From positions 186,001 through 250,000 of the forward strand of contig NZ_JBPZGY010000001.1 in NCBI RefSeq assembly GCF_051857535.1: DNA of 64,000 nucleotides, given 5' to 3'. Position numbers and translations under genes: made by a program. Position 1 is the first letter of the stretch; every line of letters starts with the position of its first letter. Shown here piece by piece: positions 8,798-16,995 of this stretch. The notes beneath the pieces are model-generated. The model searched no databases. It was given only the letters and a program-made list of their open reading frames with translations, and was not told the DNA's origin. The DNA is from Roseateles_B sp051857535 (lineage in GTDB: Bacteria; Pseudomonadota; Gammaproteobacteria; Burkholderiales; Burkholderiaceae_C).

Positions 8798-8930
8798 GTG
8801 AATTCCTTTCGTGGGTCTGCGTGCACTTCAGGGTGCGGGCTCGCACGCCAGGGCAGAATGCCGTCAACGCCCTCGCGGGCTTTCGGAATCCCGGGGACGG
8901 CCCCGGCGCTTTCGCGTGAGGATACAAACA

Positions 8931-9809
8931 ATGTCTGAACCGCTGCTGAATACCCTGCGCTGCATCAGCGCCACCGGCCTGCACCGCATGGCCTACTGGG
9001 AGTGGGGCGCCCGTGACAATCCCCGGGTGCTGGTCTGCGTGCACGGCCTGGCCCGCCAGGGCCGGGACTTCGACCGCCTGGCCCGCCATCTCAGCCGCGA
9101 CTACCGCGTGATCTGCCCCGATGTGGTCGGCCGTGGTCGCAGCGACTGGCTCAAGAACCCCGCTGCCTATCAGGTCCCGACCTATGTGGCCGACATGGTC
9201 ACTCTCGTCGCCCGGCTGGACGTGGAGCAGGTGGACTGGGTGGGTACCTCCATGGGCGGCCTGATCGGTCTGGCCCTGGCCTCGCTGCCGGACACGCCCG
9301 TCCGCCGCCTGGTGCTCAATGACGTAGGCCCCAGCATCGAGCCCGCGGCCCTGATGCGCATCGGCAGCTACCTCGGCCAGCCCCTGCGCTTCCGGACGGT
9401 GGAGGAGGGCGCGGCCTATCTGCGCACCATCTCCGCGGGCTTCGGCCCCATCAATGACGAGGACTGGCTGGCGCTGTCCCGCCCCATGTTCCGGCCAGAG
9501 TCCGGACCCGAAGGCGATCAGCTCAAGCTGCACTACGACCCCGCCATTGCGCAGGCCGTGGCCGCCGTCACGCCCGAGATCGCCAAGATGGCGGAGCAGA
9601 TGCTCTGGGCCGGCTATGACAGCCTGCGCATGCCCACGCTGCTGATCCGCGGGGCAGAGTCGGACCTGCTCTCCCGCGCCACCGCCGAGGCCATGACTCA
9701 GCGCGGCCCGCGAGCCGAGCTGGTGGAGATTGCGGGGGCAGGTCATGCCCCCATGTTCAGCGACGAGGCCCAGATCGCCGTCGTCGAGGAGTTCCTGAAG
9801 CGCGCATGA
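8931..9809 (+). CDS. Alpha/beta hydrolase
   Basis: This 292-residue alpha/beta-hydrolase-fold enzyme has an oxyanion region CVHGLARQGRDFD (HG at about residues 35-36), nucleophile elbow GTSMGG (Ser near residue 105), a late acid in the LLIRGAESDLLS segment and catalytic His in GAGHAPMF. The substrate is not evident; families with this fold hydrolyse esters, lactones or thioesters. The ATG at 8931 is preceded by GTGAGGA. An in-frame upstream start was rejected because it would begin in the bdhA promoter region. The stop overlaps relA by 4 bp, so the two are co-translated. Confidence 0.85.
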   Translation: MSEPLLNTLRCISATGLHRMAYWEWGARDNPRVLVCVHGLARQGRDFDRLARHLSRDYRVICPDVVGRGRSDWLKNPAAYQVPTYVADMVTLVARLDVEQVDWVGTSMGGLIGLALASLPDTPVRRLVLNDVGPSIEPAALMRIGSYLGQPLRFRTVEEGAAYLRTISAGFGPINDEDWLALSRPMFRPESGPEGDQLKLHYDPAIAQAVAAVTPEIAKMAEQMLWAGYDSLRMPTLLIRGAESDLLSRATAEAMTQRGPRAELVEIAGAGHAPMFSDEAQIAVVEEFLKRA

Positions 9810-12076
9810 AGACCGGAGTTTCCGTTCACCCCGCCGAGCATGCGGCGCCCATCGTGGCGCTGGCCGATGCCGACCTGCCGGCCGCCCTGCCGGGCGCCGA
9901 TCCGCAGGCCGAGGGGGCTCCCCTGCTGCCCGTGGCCCGGGCGCGTGCCTTCGCCGAGCCTCTGTTGCGCGGTCAGCCCCTGGACACGGGTGAGGATGCG
10001 CTGGCCCATGCCGACGGCGTGGCGGCCTTGCTCGCTGGCGTCGGCGCTGCACCTGCCATGCAGGCCGCGGCCTACCTCGTCTATGCGGGCGATTTCCTCA
10101 ACAAGCCCGAGGAGATCGTCACCAAGGCCTTCGGAGAGAGCTACGCCAGCCTTGTGACGCACACCCGCAAGCTGGTGCAGATCCAGCGGGCGGCCCGGGA
10201 GGCCCTGGTCGAGGAGGAGCAGCGCCAGCAGCAGACCGAGCGCGTGCGCAAGATGCTGCTGGCCTTCTCGCGCGATCTGCGCGTGGTGCTGCTGCGCCTG
10301 GCCTCGCGCCTGCAGACCCTGCGCTACTACGCCGCCAGCAAGAAGCCCTGCCCGCAGGCGCTGGCGACAGAGTCCCTGCACGTGTTCGCGCCCCTGGCCA
10401 ACCGCCTGGGCATCTGGCAGATCAAGTGGGAGCTGGAGGACCTGTCCTTCCGCTTCCTGGAGCCCGAGACCTACAAGGCCATCGCCAAGAGCCTGGACGA
10501 GAAGCGCCTGGAGCGCGAGGTCAATGTCGAGTTCGCCCGCGTGGCACTGGTGCAGGAGCTGCGGCAGCTCGGCATCGAGGCCGAGGTGCAGGGCCGGCCC
10601 AAGCATCTCTACAGCATCTGGAAAAAGATGCAGGGCAAGAGTCTGAGCCTGGAGCGCGTCTTCGACCTCCGTGCCCTGCGCGTCATCGTCAAGGACGTGG
10701 CGGACTGCTACGCCGTGCTGAGCCATCTGCATGAGAAGTACCAGCCCGTGGCCGGCGAGTTCGACGACTACATCGCCAAGCCCAAGCCCAACGGCTACCA
10801 GTCCCTGCACACCGTGGTGCGTGGCGCGGACGACAAGGCCATGGAGGTGCAGATCCGCACCCGTGCCATGCACGAGCATGCCGAGCACGGCGTGGCGGCT
10901 CACTGGGCCTACAAGGAGGCTGGCACCAAGGGCTATGCCGGCGTGGCCGCCGCGGGAGACTTCGAGGAGCAGGTCGCGCAGGCCCGCAAGGCCGTGCTGC
11001 GCCAGTTGCTGGCCTGGGAGCGCGACTATGTCAGCAACGAGGCGCAGGGTGTCTTTGACGACCGCATCTACGTCTTCACGCCGCAGTCTGCCGTGGTGGA
11101 GCTGACGGCGGGTTCGACGCCCGTGGACTTCGCCTACGCCGTGCACACCGACCTCGGCCACCGCTGCCGCGGCGCCAAGGTGGACGGCCAGATGGTGCCC
11201 TTGAATACGCCGCTGCAAAGCGGGCAGACCATCGAGATCAGCGCACTCAAGGAAGGCGGCGGGCCTTCGCTGGACTGGCTCAATCCAGAGCTGGGTTATC
11301 TGCAGAGCCAGCGCAGCCGCGCCAAGGTCCGGGCCTGGTTCAATGCCCAGGCCCAGGCGCAGACCGTGGCCAAGGGCCGCGAGCTGGTCGAGAAGCTGCT
11401 GCAGCGCGAGGGCCGCACGGCTGTCAAGCTGGAGGACCTGGCCTCGCGCCTGGGCTTCAAGAATGCCGATGCCCTGTTCGAGGTCGTGGGCAAGGACGAA
11501 TACTCGCTGCGCAATATCGAGCTGCTGCTGCGCCCGCAGGAGCAGCAGCCAGAGACCGACGAGCAACTGGCCCTGCGCCGTACCAAGGCCGGCAGCAAGG
11601 GTGCAGGGCAGGGCGGCGTGCTGGTGGTGGGGGTGGACTCGCTGCTGACCAATCTGGCGCGCTGCTGCCGCCCGGCTCCGCCGGACGAGATCAGTGGCTA
11701 CGTGACCCGCGGCAAGGGCGTGGCCATCCACCGCTGCGACTGCAGCAACTTCCGCGAGATGGCTCAGCGCGCGCCCGAGCGCGTGATCGCCGTCACCTGG
11801 GGCGAACAGTCCGGCAAGGGCGGGCAGGGCCTGGCCTATCCGGTGGACGTCATCATCGACGCCATGGAGCGCCAGCACCTGCTGCGCGACGTGCTGGAAG
11901 TCTTCGCCAAGGAGAAGCTCAACGTCACTGCCATGAACCTGCAGCCCAGCAAGCAGAGCAAGGGCTCCAACAGCTGGATCAGCCTGACGGTGGAAGTCAG
12001 CGACTCCAGCCGCCTGTCCAAGGTGCTGCAGGCGGTGACGCAGGTCAGCGGCGTGCGCAGTGCGCGGCGGCGTTGA
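9806..12076 (+). CDS. relA: GTP pyrophosphokinase RelA ((p)ppGpp synthetase)
   Basis: RelA makes (p)ppGpp on stalled ribosomes in the stringent response. The 756-residue protein has a degenerate N-terminal HD domain: H68 is present, but the paired His-Asp of active hydrolases is replaced by V92-Y93. The synthetase domain follows, with RVFDLRALRVIV and the RelA-type EFDD motif (residues 318-321) before YIAKPKPNGYQSLHT. A TGS domain (DRIYVFTPQSAVVELTAGST) and a C-terminal ACT domain complete it. EFDD plus the broken HD indicate a synthetase-only RelA rather than bifunctional SpoT. Its ATG overlaps the hydrolase stop. Confidence 0.93.
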   Translation: MKTGVSVHPAEHAAPIVALADADLPAALPGADPQAEGAPLLPVARARAFAEPLLRGQPLDTGEDALAHADGVAALLAGVGAAPAMQAAAYLVYAGDFLNKPEEIVTKAFGESYASLVTHTRKLVQIQRAAREALVEEEQRQQQTERVRKMLLAFSRDLRVVLLRLASRLQTLRYYAASKKPCPQALATESLHVFAPLANRLGIWQIKWELEDLSFRFLEPETYKAIAKSLDEKRLEREVNVEFARVALVQELRQLGIEAEVQGRPKHLYSIWKKMQGKSLSLERVFDLRALRVIVKDVADCYAVLSHLHEKYQPVAGEFDDYIAKPKPNGYQSLHTVVRGADDKAMEVQIRTRAMHEHAEHGVAAHWAYKEAGTKGYAGVAAAGDFEEQVAQARKAVLRQLLAWERDYVSNEAQGVFDDRIYVFTPQSAVVELTAGSTPVDFAYAVHTDLGHRCRGAKVDGQMVPLNTPLQSGQTIEISALKEGGGPSLDWLNPELGYLQSQRSRAKVRAWFNAQAQAQTVAKGRELVEKLLQREGRTAVKLEDLASRLGFKNADALFEVVGKDEYSLRNIELLLRPQEQQPETDEQLALRRTKAGSKGAGQGGVLVVGVDSLLTNLARCCRPAPPDEISGYVTRGKGVAIHRCDCSNFREMAQRAPERVIAVTWGEQSGKGGQGLAYPVDVIIDAMERQHLLRDVLEVFAKEKLNVTAMNLQPSKQSKGSNSWISLTVEVSDSSRLSKVLQAVTQVSGVRSARRR

Positions 12077-12157
12077 GTGCGTAGGCCCTGCAGCTCAGGC
12101 GAGCAACGCCACCGAGAGACCGTCTCAGGAGCCTGCATGAAGAAAATTTCGAGAATC

Positions 12158-12187
12158 TAGACAAACCCGAAAATTCCATGCTATAGT
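12158..12187 (+). promoter_or_regulatory. Promoter of tRNA-Val
   Basis: A -35 box TAGACA (12158-12163) and a -10 box TATAGT (12182-12187) are separated by 18 bp. The predicted start is near 12194, six bases before the mature tRNA. Both boxes are close to the sigma-70 consensus and the spacer is AT-rich compared with the surroundings. Confidence 0.75.
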
Positions 12188-12199
12188 GCGAAGCTCTTC

Positions 12200-12276
12200 A
12201 GGCGCGTAGCTCAGTTGGTTAGAGCACCACCTTGACATGGTGGGGGTCGTTGGTTCGAATCCAATCGCGCCTACCA
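12200..12276 (+). tRNA. tRNA-Val (anticodon GAC)
   Basis: The 77-nt gene folds as a full cloverleaf. The acceptor stem is AGGCGCG/CGCGCCT, the D stem GCTC/GAGC, the anticodon stem CCACC/GGTGG with loop TTGACAT (anticodon GAC at 12234-12236), and the T arm is GTTGG-TTCGAAT-CCAAT. The CCA end is encoded. Starting one base later breaks the acceptor stem, which fixes the 5' end at 12200. An intrinsic terminator follows about 40 bp downstream. Confidence 0.96.
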
Positions 12277-12315
12277 GATTCTGGTAGGCCTCGTCTTCGG
12301 CGAGGAATCCAAAAG

Positions 12316-12349
12316 AAGCCCGGTAACTGCATAGGTTGCCGGGCTTTTT
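12316..12349 (+). terminator. Intrinsic terminator after tRNA-Val
   Basis: Eleven-base-pair stem (AGCCCGGTAAC / GTTGCCGGGCT, one G-T pair) with a 7-nt loop, followed by TTTTT. Confidence 0.85.
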
Positions 12350-12502
12350 GCTTTGCTCTGCTTTACGTTGACTTGCGCTGCTCCGGGCCCATGACCCACT
12401 CCCGAGCCTCGGCAAGCCCTGCACAGCCTCACTGGAGGCCGCCTGGCTGCCGGTTTGTCCCGTAACGGCGGGTCTGCCTGGGCTGCGGTGCAGTCCGGTC
12501 AT

Positions 12503-12541
12503 GAAAAAGCCCGACGTGCTTGAATGCGCCGTCGGGCCTTT
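12503..12541 (-). terminator. Intrinsic terminator of the envelope operon
   Basis: On the minus strand, arms GCCCGACG and CGTCGGGC are followed by TTTTTCAT, 54 bp beyond the stop of the lipoprotein gene. The plus-strand side also ends in TTTT, so it may act in both directions. Together with the tRNA terminator it fills most of the 318-bp gap after tRNA-Val. Confidence 0.75.
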
Positions 12542-12594
12542 TGCTGTGTGCGGTGGCGTAGCCCGTCGTGGTACGGGCTCGCTCTTGGGTGTGT

Positions 12595-13194
12595 TCAGCC
12601 CTTCACGCGCGCGCTGCGGGCGATGGCCTCTGCTTGCGGCAGGTAGGCGCCGAAGAAGCGCAGGCGCGGCGCGGCGTAGTTCACCAGGAAGAGGTCGCCA
12701 TTCTTGATGGCGCCCCAACCCACGCCCTGCAGGCGCACATCGTCGATCTTGCGGGTCAGCGTGTACTCGAAGCGGAAACCCTTGGTGCCGACGAATTCCG
12801 TGGGCGCGATCTTCTCAAGGGTGAAGGCGGAGCCATCGCGGGTCATGAGGCTCTGGAACAGGGCCACGACCTGCTCGGGCTGCATGCCGGACTTGAAAAC
12901 CAGCGGCGCCGCGTCCTTCTGGCCGCTCAGTTGCGGCGCCAGCAGGGCGCCGTCGCGGATGCCGACGTAGAACTGCAGGGCGTCGATGGTGATGCCTTCC
13001 TTGGTCCAGGTCGGGGTGTTGTCGCCCATGCCTGTGCCGAACTGGTTCCAAGGGCTGTCAATGGTGACGGCCAGGCGCTCCTTAATGGTGACGTCACCCA
13101 CCTCGACCTTCTGCACGGCGGCACATCCGGCCAGCGCCAGGGCGGCGCACAGCAGCCATGCGCGTCGGACGGCGCCTTGTTGTGGCTTGTTCAT
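12595..13194 (-). CDS. Putative lipoprotein of unknown function
   Basis: This 199-residue protein has a lipoprotein signal peptide: a basic start, the hydrophobic AWLLCAALALAGC and a lipobox LAGC with the acylated Cys at about residue 24. The mature part carries no motif I recognise. It has alternating beta-rich segments (FRFEYTLTRKIDDV, NGDLFLVNYAAPR). The start at 13194 is supported by GGAGGG 8-13 bp upstream and by the lipobox; in-frame upstream codons lie inside the M48 gene. It is the third gene of a minus-strand operon and starts 1 bp after the M48 stop. Confidence 0.75.
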   Translation of the reverse strand: MNKPQQGAVRRAWLLCAALALAGCAAVQKVEVGDVTIKERLAVTIDSPWNQFGTGMGDNTPTWTKEGITIDALQFYVGIRDGALLAPQLSGQKDAAPLVFKSGMQPEQVVALFQSLMTRDGSAFTLEKIAPTEFVGTKGFRFEYTLTRKIDDVRLQGVGWGAIKNGDLFLVNYAAPRLRFFGAYLPQAEAIARSARVKG

Positions 13195-13195
13195 G

Positions 13196-14368
13196 TCAGT
13201 TCCCTCCTTCTTGGATATAGGTCTTGATGAGCGCAGCGTCCGGTGCATCGGGTGCGCGCTGGAGATACGTGGCAAAGGCCGTGCCGGCCTTGCTGCTGTC
13301 CTGCTGCTGCAGCAGATAGCCCAGGCTGCGATGCGCCTGCGCTGGTTCGCTGCCCAGTTGGATGGCCTGCTGCAGGTCCTGCAGGGCCAGCTCCCGGTCC
13401 TGCTCCGCTGCACGCAAGCGCCGGGCTTCGGCGCGGAAAAAATAGAGGTCCGCTGACCTGGGGTCGCGGGCCAGCATCTTGTCCAGCAACACCAGGGACA
13501 TGCCGTACTGCCCACGCTTCAGCTCATCTTCCATGAGAGAGAAGCGATGCGGCGCCAGGCGCTGTTCAAAGGCCTCCTGCCCGATGACGCCGCCGCCGCA
13601 GGCTGCCGCGAGTTGGCGCAGCTTGTCACTGCGCTCGACGGAGGGCGGGTGGCTGGCGAACAGGCTTCGCTCCGAACTGCCACCGCCATGCGCGGCGGCC
13701 ATTTCCTGGCCTACGTAGTCCCAGATCTTCCAGGCTTCCCGCAGGTCGTAGCCGGCCTCGTGCATCAGCTGCAGGCCGATGATGTCGGCTTCGCGTTCGT
13801 GATCGCGACTGAAGGACTGGATGCTGGCGGCCAGGGCCAACTGCCCAAGCGCGCCGGCCAGACCGAAGAGGCCGATGAAGGCGCTCGTTGCCGCCTTGTC
13901 CTTGAGGTCGCGCACCCGTTGCAGGGTGTGGCGCTGCAGGTAGTGTCCGATCTCATGGCCCAGCACGGCTGCAAGCTGGGCTTCGTTGTCCACGCGCAGC
14001 AGCAGGCCGCTCCAGATCTGCAGCATGCCGTTGGGCGCCATGCTGGCGTTGAAGAAGGGCGTGCGGACGGGGTAGACGCGCAGGTCGGGCGCATGGCTTC
14101 CTGCCAGCTTGTTGGCCACGCTGCGCAGATAGGCCAGCAACTCCGGATCCTTCATCAGGAAGGGGCTGCGGCGCACCTTGGTCTCTTCGCGGTCCATCAG
14201 GGCCCACAGCCCCCCTTCGTCCGAGCTCAGCTCGGGTTTGGGAAAGCGCTCGGGCCGGGACCACTCCGCCAGTGGCGCGGGCCCGAGCTCGCTCGAGGCA
14301 TGCGCCCAAGCGGGCGCCGCTGCGCACAGCCCGCAGGCGGCACGCAGCCAGGTTCGTCGCTGCATCAT
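13196..14368 (-). CDS. M48-family zinc metalloprotease, exported
   Basis: This 390-residue BepA/LoiP-like M48 peptidase has an N-terminal signal with an arginine pair (MMQRRTWLRAACG...AHAS), zinc motif H138-E-I-G-H142 and third ligand E193 in EREAD. A C-terminal helical part resembles TPR repeats (DLYFFRAEARRLRAAEQD; AHRSLGYLLQQQ). This arrangement is that of periplasmic outer-membrane quality-control proteases. The ATG overlaps the stop of the upstream gene, and the next gene follows within 1 bp, so the three genes are tightly coupled. A periplasmic assembly or turnover role is inference from family. Confidence 0.87.
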   Translation of the reverse strand: MMQRRTWLRAACGLCAAAPAWAHASSELGPAPLAEWSRPERFPKPELSSDEGGLWALMDREETKVRRSPFLMKDPELLAYLRSVANKLAGSHAPDLRVYPVRTPFFNASMAPNGMLQIWSGLLLRVDNEAQLAAVLGHEIGHYLQRHTLQRVRDLKDKAATSAFIGLFGLAGALGQLALAASIQSFSRDHEREADIIGLQLMHEAGYDLREAWKIWDYVGQEMAAAHGGGSSERSLFASHPPSVERSDKLRQLAAACGGGVIGQEAFEQRLAPHRFSLMEDELKRGQYGMSLVLLDKMLARDPRSADLYFFRAEARRLRAAEQDRELALQDLQQAIQLGSEPAQAHRSLGYLLQQQDSSKAGTAFATYLQRAPDAPDAALIKTYIQEGGN

Positions 14369-15096
14369 GGCGCTGTGCTGGGGAATCCGGTCAGCAGCTG
14401 GGAGATGGTCTCGGAGGCCGCTTTCGGCTCGCGCAGGTCACCCGAGCCCCGTGCGAGCTTGTTGAACCACAGCACCGTGCCGGTCTGGAGGTCAACCAGG
14501 GAGGCGTGGCCGATCTGGATGCCGCCGCTGAGGCCGACGCCCAGCAGTGCCATGCCCACCATGGCAGCCTTGCGTGCGGCGCTGGCATAGCTGTCGCGGA
14601 CCCAGATGAACAGGCCGTAGCGGGCGCCCGTCTTGGTCTGCAGCGCCTGCATGGCGTCGCCGAAGGTCCAGTCCAGCTTGCCTTCCTTGCTGGGGAGCGC
14701 CCAGGCGCCGCCCGTGGCGTGGTGCAGGTTGATGGAGCGAGCGACGGCTGCCTGCAGGCCGATGAGCTCGGCGAATTCATCGGCGTCGGCCTCAGCCATG
14801 GCCTGCGTCTTGAGCCCCAGCCGGCTCGTGCTGCCCGACAGGGCGGTCTTCATGTGCTCGTGAGCCGAGGCGGTCCAGTCTGCCTTGGGCTCGGCCACAC
14901 CACCTGCCGACAGTTCGAACAGCTCCACGTCGATGGGCATGAGCACCACCGAGCTGTCCTTCTGCAGGCTCACGAAGCCAGGGGCCAGGAACTTGGCATC
15001 GGCTGCCTGGGCTGATGGCGCCAATGCCGCGAGCGCGGCAAAGGCGAGAATGGCGCTGGATGTGGCCGCGCGCAGGCGGCGCCAGTGAAATTGCAT
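14365..15096 (-). CDS. Exported protein of unknown function, first gene of envelope operon
   Basis: This 243-residue protein has a signal peptide (basic start, then SSAILAFAALAALAPSAQA). No family is recognised with confidence. The mature chain carries VVLMPIDVELFEL near its start and a glycine/alanine-rich hydrophobic segment (KAAMVGMALLGVGLSGGIQ) followed by HASLVDLQTGTVLWFN, a beta-hairpin style seen in several bacterial lipoprotein and CsgG-neighbour families. The start at 15096 has GAGGG upstream; an in-frame extension of 95 codons would run into the divergent promoter region and was rejected. Confidence 0.7.
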   Translation of the reverse strand: MQFHWRRLRAATSSAILAFAALAALAPSAQAADAKFLAPGFVSLQKDSSVVLMPIDVELFELSAGGVAEPKADWTASAHEHMKTALSGSTSRLGLKTQAMAEADADEFAELIGLQAAVARSINLHHATGGAWALPSKEGKLDWTFGDAMQALQTKTGARYGLFIWVRDSYASAARKAAMVGMALLGVGLSGGIQIGHASLVDLQTGTVLWFNKLARGSGDLREPKAASETISQLLTGFPSTAP

Positions 15097-15350
15097 GGTG
15101 ACTCCCTCTTCAAAGGCGGCCCCGGCGCTTGGGGGGGGCTTAGAGCCGTTGTTGTTGATCTGTCGGCTGAAACTGGCGGCGGATGTTAGCAAACGTATGG
15201 GTCGTTTGGTGTCGAGACAGACCCTGAGGAGGCGCACTCGCATCGGCACGGCGGGGCAGGCCCCGCTGTGGTCTGCGGCGCTGGCGGGCATTGATGCGAA
15301 GATGGGCCGCTCCGTGAGCTCCTGCGTCCTGTTCGGCTTTGCATGACCCG

Positions 15351-16154
15351 ATGAATCAATCCCCTGGCAATTCGCGCGCATGGCTGCGTCGGCGGCCGCT
15401 GCTGGCTTTGCTGCCGGCCCTCCTGGCAGGCATGGCTGCGCCGGCGCGGGCCGCGCTGCCGGATACCGTCGTGCAGCTCAAGCCTTCCGTGCTGATGGTG
15501 GGCACCTATTCGGAGACCGACACCCCGCGCTTCAACTTCCGCGGCACTGGCTTCGCGGTGCTTGAGGGGCGCCATGTGCTCACCAATGCGCATGTGATCC
15601 CGGAAGCTGCGGCGCTGGTCGATGGGCGGCGCCTCGTGGTGCAAGTGCCCGAGGGCAAGGGCAAGTGGAGCCAGCGCACGGCCATGGTGGTGGCTCAGGA
15701 CGTGAGCCGGGACCTGGCGCTGATCAGCATCGAGGGCGCGCCGGTGAAGCCGCTGCGCCTGGCCTCGGCAGAGCAGTTGCGCGAGGGCATGGACATCGCT
15801 CTGATGGGCTTCCCCTTGGCTGGCGCCGTGGGCTACACGGCCGTGACGCACCGGGGTGTGCTGGCGGCCATGACCGATGTCGTGCTGCCGCCGCCGGTGG
15901 CACAGGCCTTGTCGCCGCGTGCCATCCGGCAGTTGCGCGACGGCGGCTTCCAGGTGATGCAGCTGGACGTGACGGCCTATCCGGGCAACAGCGGCGGGCC
16001 GGTCTTTGAGCCGGAGAGCGGCCTGGTCCTGGGTGTGGTGAGCATGGTGCTGATCAAGGGCACGCGGGAGTCCGCGCTCAGCTCGCCGACTGGCATCACC
16101 TATGCCATTCCGGCCGATGTGGCGGCGGAGTTCGTTCGGAGCAGCAAGCCCTGA
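15351..16154 (+). CDS. Exported trypsin-like serine protease (no PDZ domain)
   Basis: This 267-residue secreted or periplasmic protease has a signal peptide (WLRRRPLLALLPALLAG...ARAA), a catalytic triad H81 in VLTNAHV, D121 in RDLALI and S214 in GNSGGP, and the usual DegP-like chymotrypsin fold spacing. It stops soon after the protease domain, so the PDZ domains of DegP/HtrA are absent. ATG 15351 is preferred over an in-frame TTG 12 bp upstream. It is divergent from the three-gene envelope operon (254-bp gap) and may share its theme of envelope proteolysis. Confidence 0.85.
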   Translation: MNQSPGNSRAWLRRRPLLALLPALLAGMAAPARAALPDTVVQLKPSVLMVGTYSETDTPRFNFRGTGFAVLEGRHVLTNAHVIPEAAALVDGRRLVVQVPEGKGKWSQRTAMVVAQDVSRDLALISIEGAPVKPLRLASAEQLREGMDIALMGFPLAGAVGYTAVTHRGVLAAMTDVVLPPPVAQALSPRAIRQLRDGGFQVMQLDVTAYPGNSGGPVFEPESGLVLGVVSMVLIKGTRESALSSPTGITYAIPADVAAEFVRSSKP

Positions 16155-16218
16155 ATTGGCGTGGGCGCCCGGCGGGTGCCTGCTGAATGCGCTCGGAGCC
16201 CGCAAGGCCATTGCCTCC

Positions 16219-16250
16219 CCCCCGAACGACGGGGAAAACCCGTCCGGGGG
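16219..16250 (+). other. GC-rich hairpin upstream of phaR
   Basis: Outer arms CCCCCG/CGGGGG and inner arms GACGGG/CCCGTC stack into a 12-bp stem with a 3-nt bulge and a GAAAA loop. There is no T-run, so it is either a weak rho-assisted end for the protease gene or a structure in the phaR regulatory region. Confidence 0.4.
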
Positions 16251-16267
16251 CGCGGCGGGGGCGCTCC

Positions 16268-16273
16268 TAGAAT
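16268..16273 (+). promoter_or_regulatory. Putative -10 box of phaR
   Basis: TAGAAT lies 25 bp before the phaR ATG, leaving a short leader that contains the AAGGAG ribosome site at 16288-16293. Confidence 0.45.
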
Positions 16274-16298
16274 CTTCGCTCTCGTTCAAGGAGTTTCC

Positions 16299-16877
16299 AT
16301 GGTCACTGCCCGTCGCGGCAAGGCGTCATCCACGCAGGATCCGGCCGGCAAGGCAGGCCCGCGCGTGCTCAAGAAGTACCCCAACAGGCGTCTCTACGAC
16401 ACCCAGACCAGCAGCTACATCACCCTGGCCGATGTCAAGGCCATGGTGTTGCAGGGGCAGATCTTCGAGGTGCGCGACGCCAAGACCGGCGATGACCTGA
16501 CACGCTCCATCCTGCTGCAAATCATCCTGGAGGAGGAGACCGGCGGCGTGCCCATGTTCTCCACCCAGATCCTGGAGCAGATCATCCGCTTCTACGGCCA
16601 CGCCATGCAGGGCGTGATGGGTGCCTACCTGGAAAAGAACCTGCAGACCTTTACTGATCTGCAGCACAGCTTCGTCGAGCAGAGCAAGGGCCTGCCCTTC
16701 AGCCCCGAGCTCTGGACGCAGTTCCTCAGCGGCCAGACGCCCGCCATGCAGGGCCTGATGGGTAGCTACATGGAGCAGAGCAAGAACCTGCTGACCCAGA
16801 TGCAGGAGCAAATGCAGCAGGCGGGGGCGATGTTCCCCGGCATGCCGGGCATGCCGGGGTTTGGCGGCAAGAAGTAG
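16299..16877 (+). CDS. phaR: Polyhydroxyalkanoate synthesis repressor PhaR
   Basis: PhaR senses PHB granules and represses phasin and its own gene. The 192-residue protein has the N-terminal DNA-binding domain (VLKKYPNRRLYDTQTSSYIT, about residues 24-43; then TLADVKAMVLQG) and a PHB accumulation regulatory domain with ILLQIILEEE and QILEQIIRFYG. The C-terminus is Met/Gln-rich and ends in a repetitive FPGMPGMPGFGG tail, probably the granule-interacting part. The start is set by AAGGAG 6-11 bp upstream. It stands alone between the protease gene and rimO. Confidence 0.93.
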   Translation: MVTARRGKASSTQDPAGKAGPRVLKKYPNRRLYDTQTSSYITLADVKAMVLQGQIFEVRDAKTGDDLTRSILLQIILEEETGGVPMFSTQILEQIIRFYGHAMQGVMGAYLEKNLQTFTDLQHSFVEQSKGLPFSPELWTQFLSGQTPAMQGLMGSYMEQSKNLLTQMQEQMQQAGAMFPGMPGMPGFGGKK

Positions 16878-16983
16878 GCCTCCCAGGCGCCGCAGCGCAG
16901 ATGCTGGCACCAAGAAGTCATCAAGTCGTGGCCATTTGATGGCGCAGTGAGCGGGCGGCGTGAGTGCCACACGCGCCACCGCC

Positions 16984-16989
16984 TAAAAT
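16984..16989 (+). promoter_or_regulatory. Putative -10 box of rimO (leaderless mRNA)
   Basis: TAAAAT ends exactly 7 bp before the rimO ATG, which places the predicted transcription start on the A of the start codon. No Shine-Dalgarno sequence is present. Confidence 0.45.
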
Positions 16990-16995
16990 CGCGGG

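Noticed and set aside
9743..11878. Open frame of 711 codons antisense to relA
   Set aside because: No motif or ribosome site; relA is complete with four domains on the other strand.
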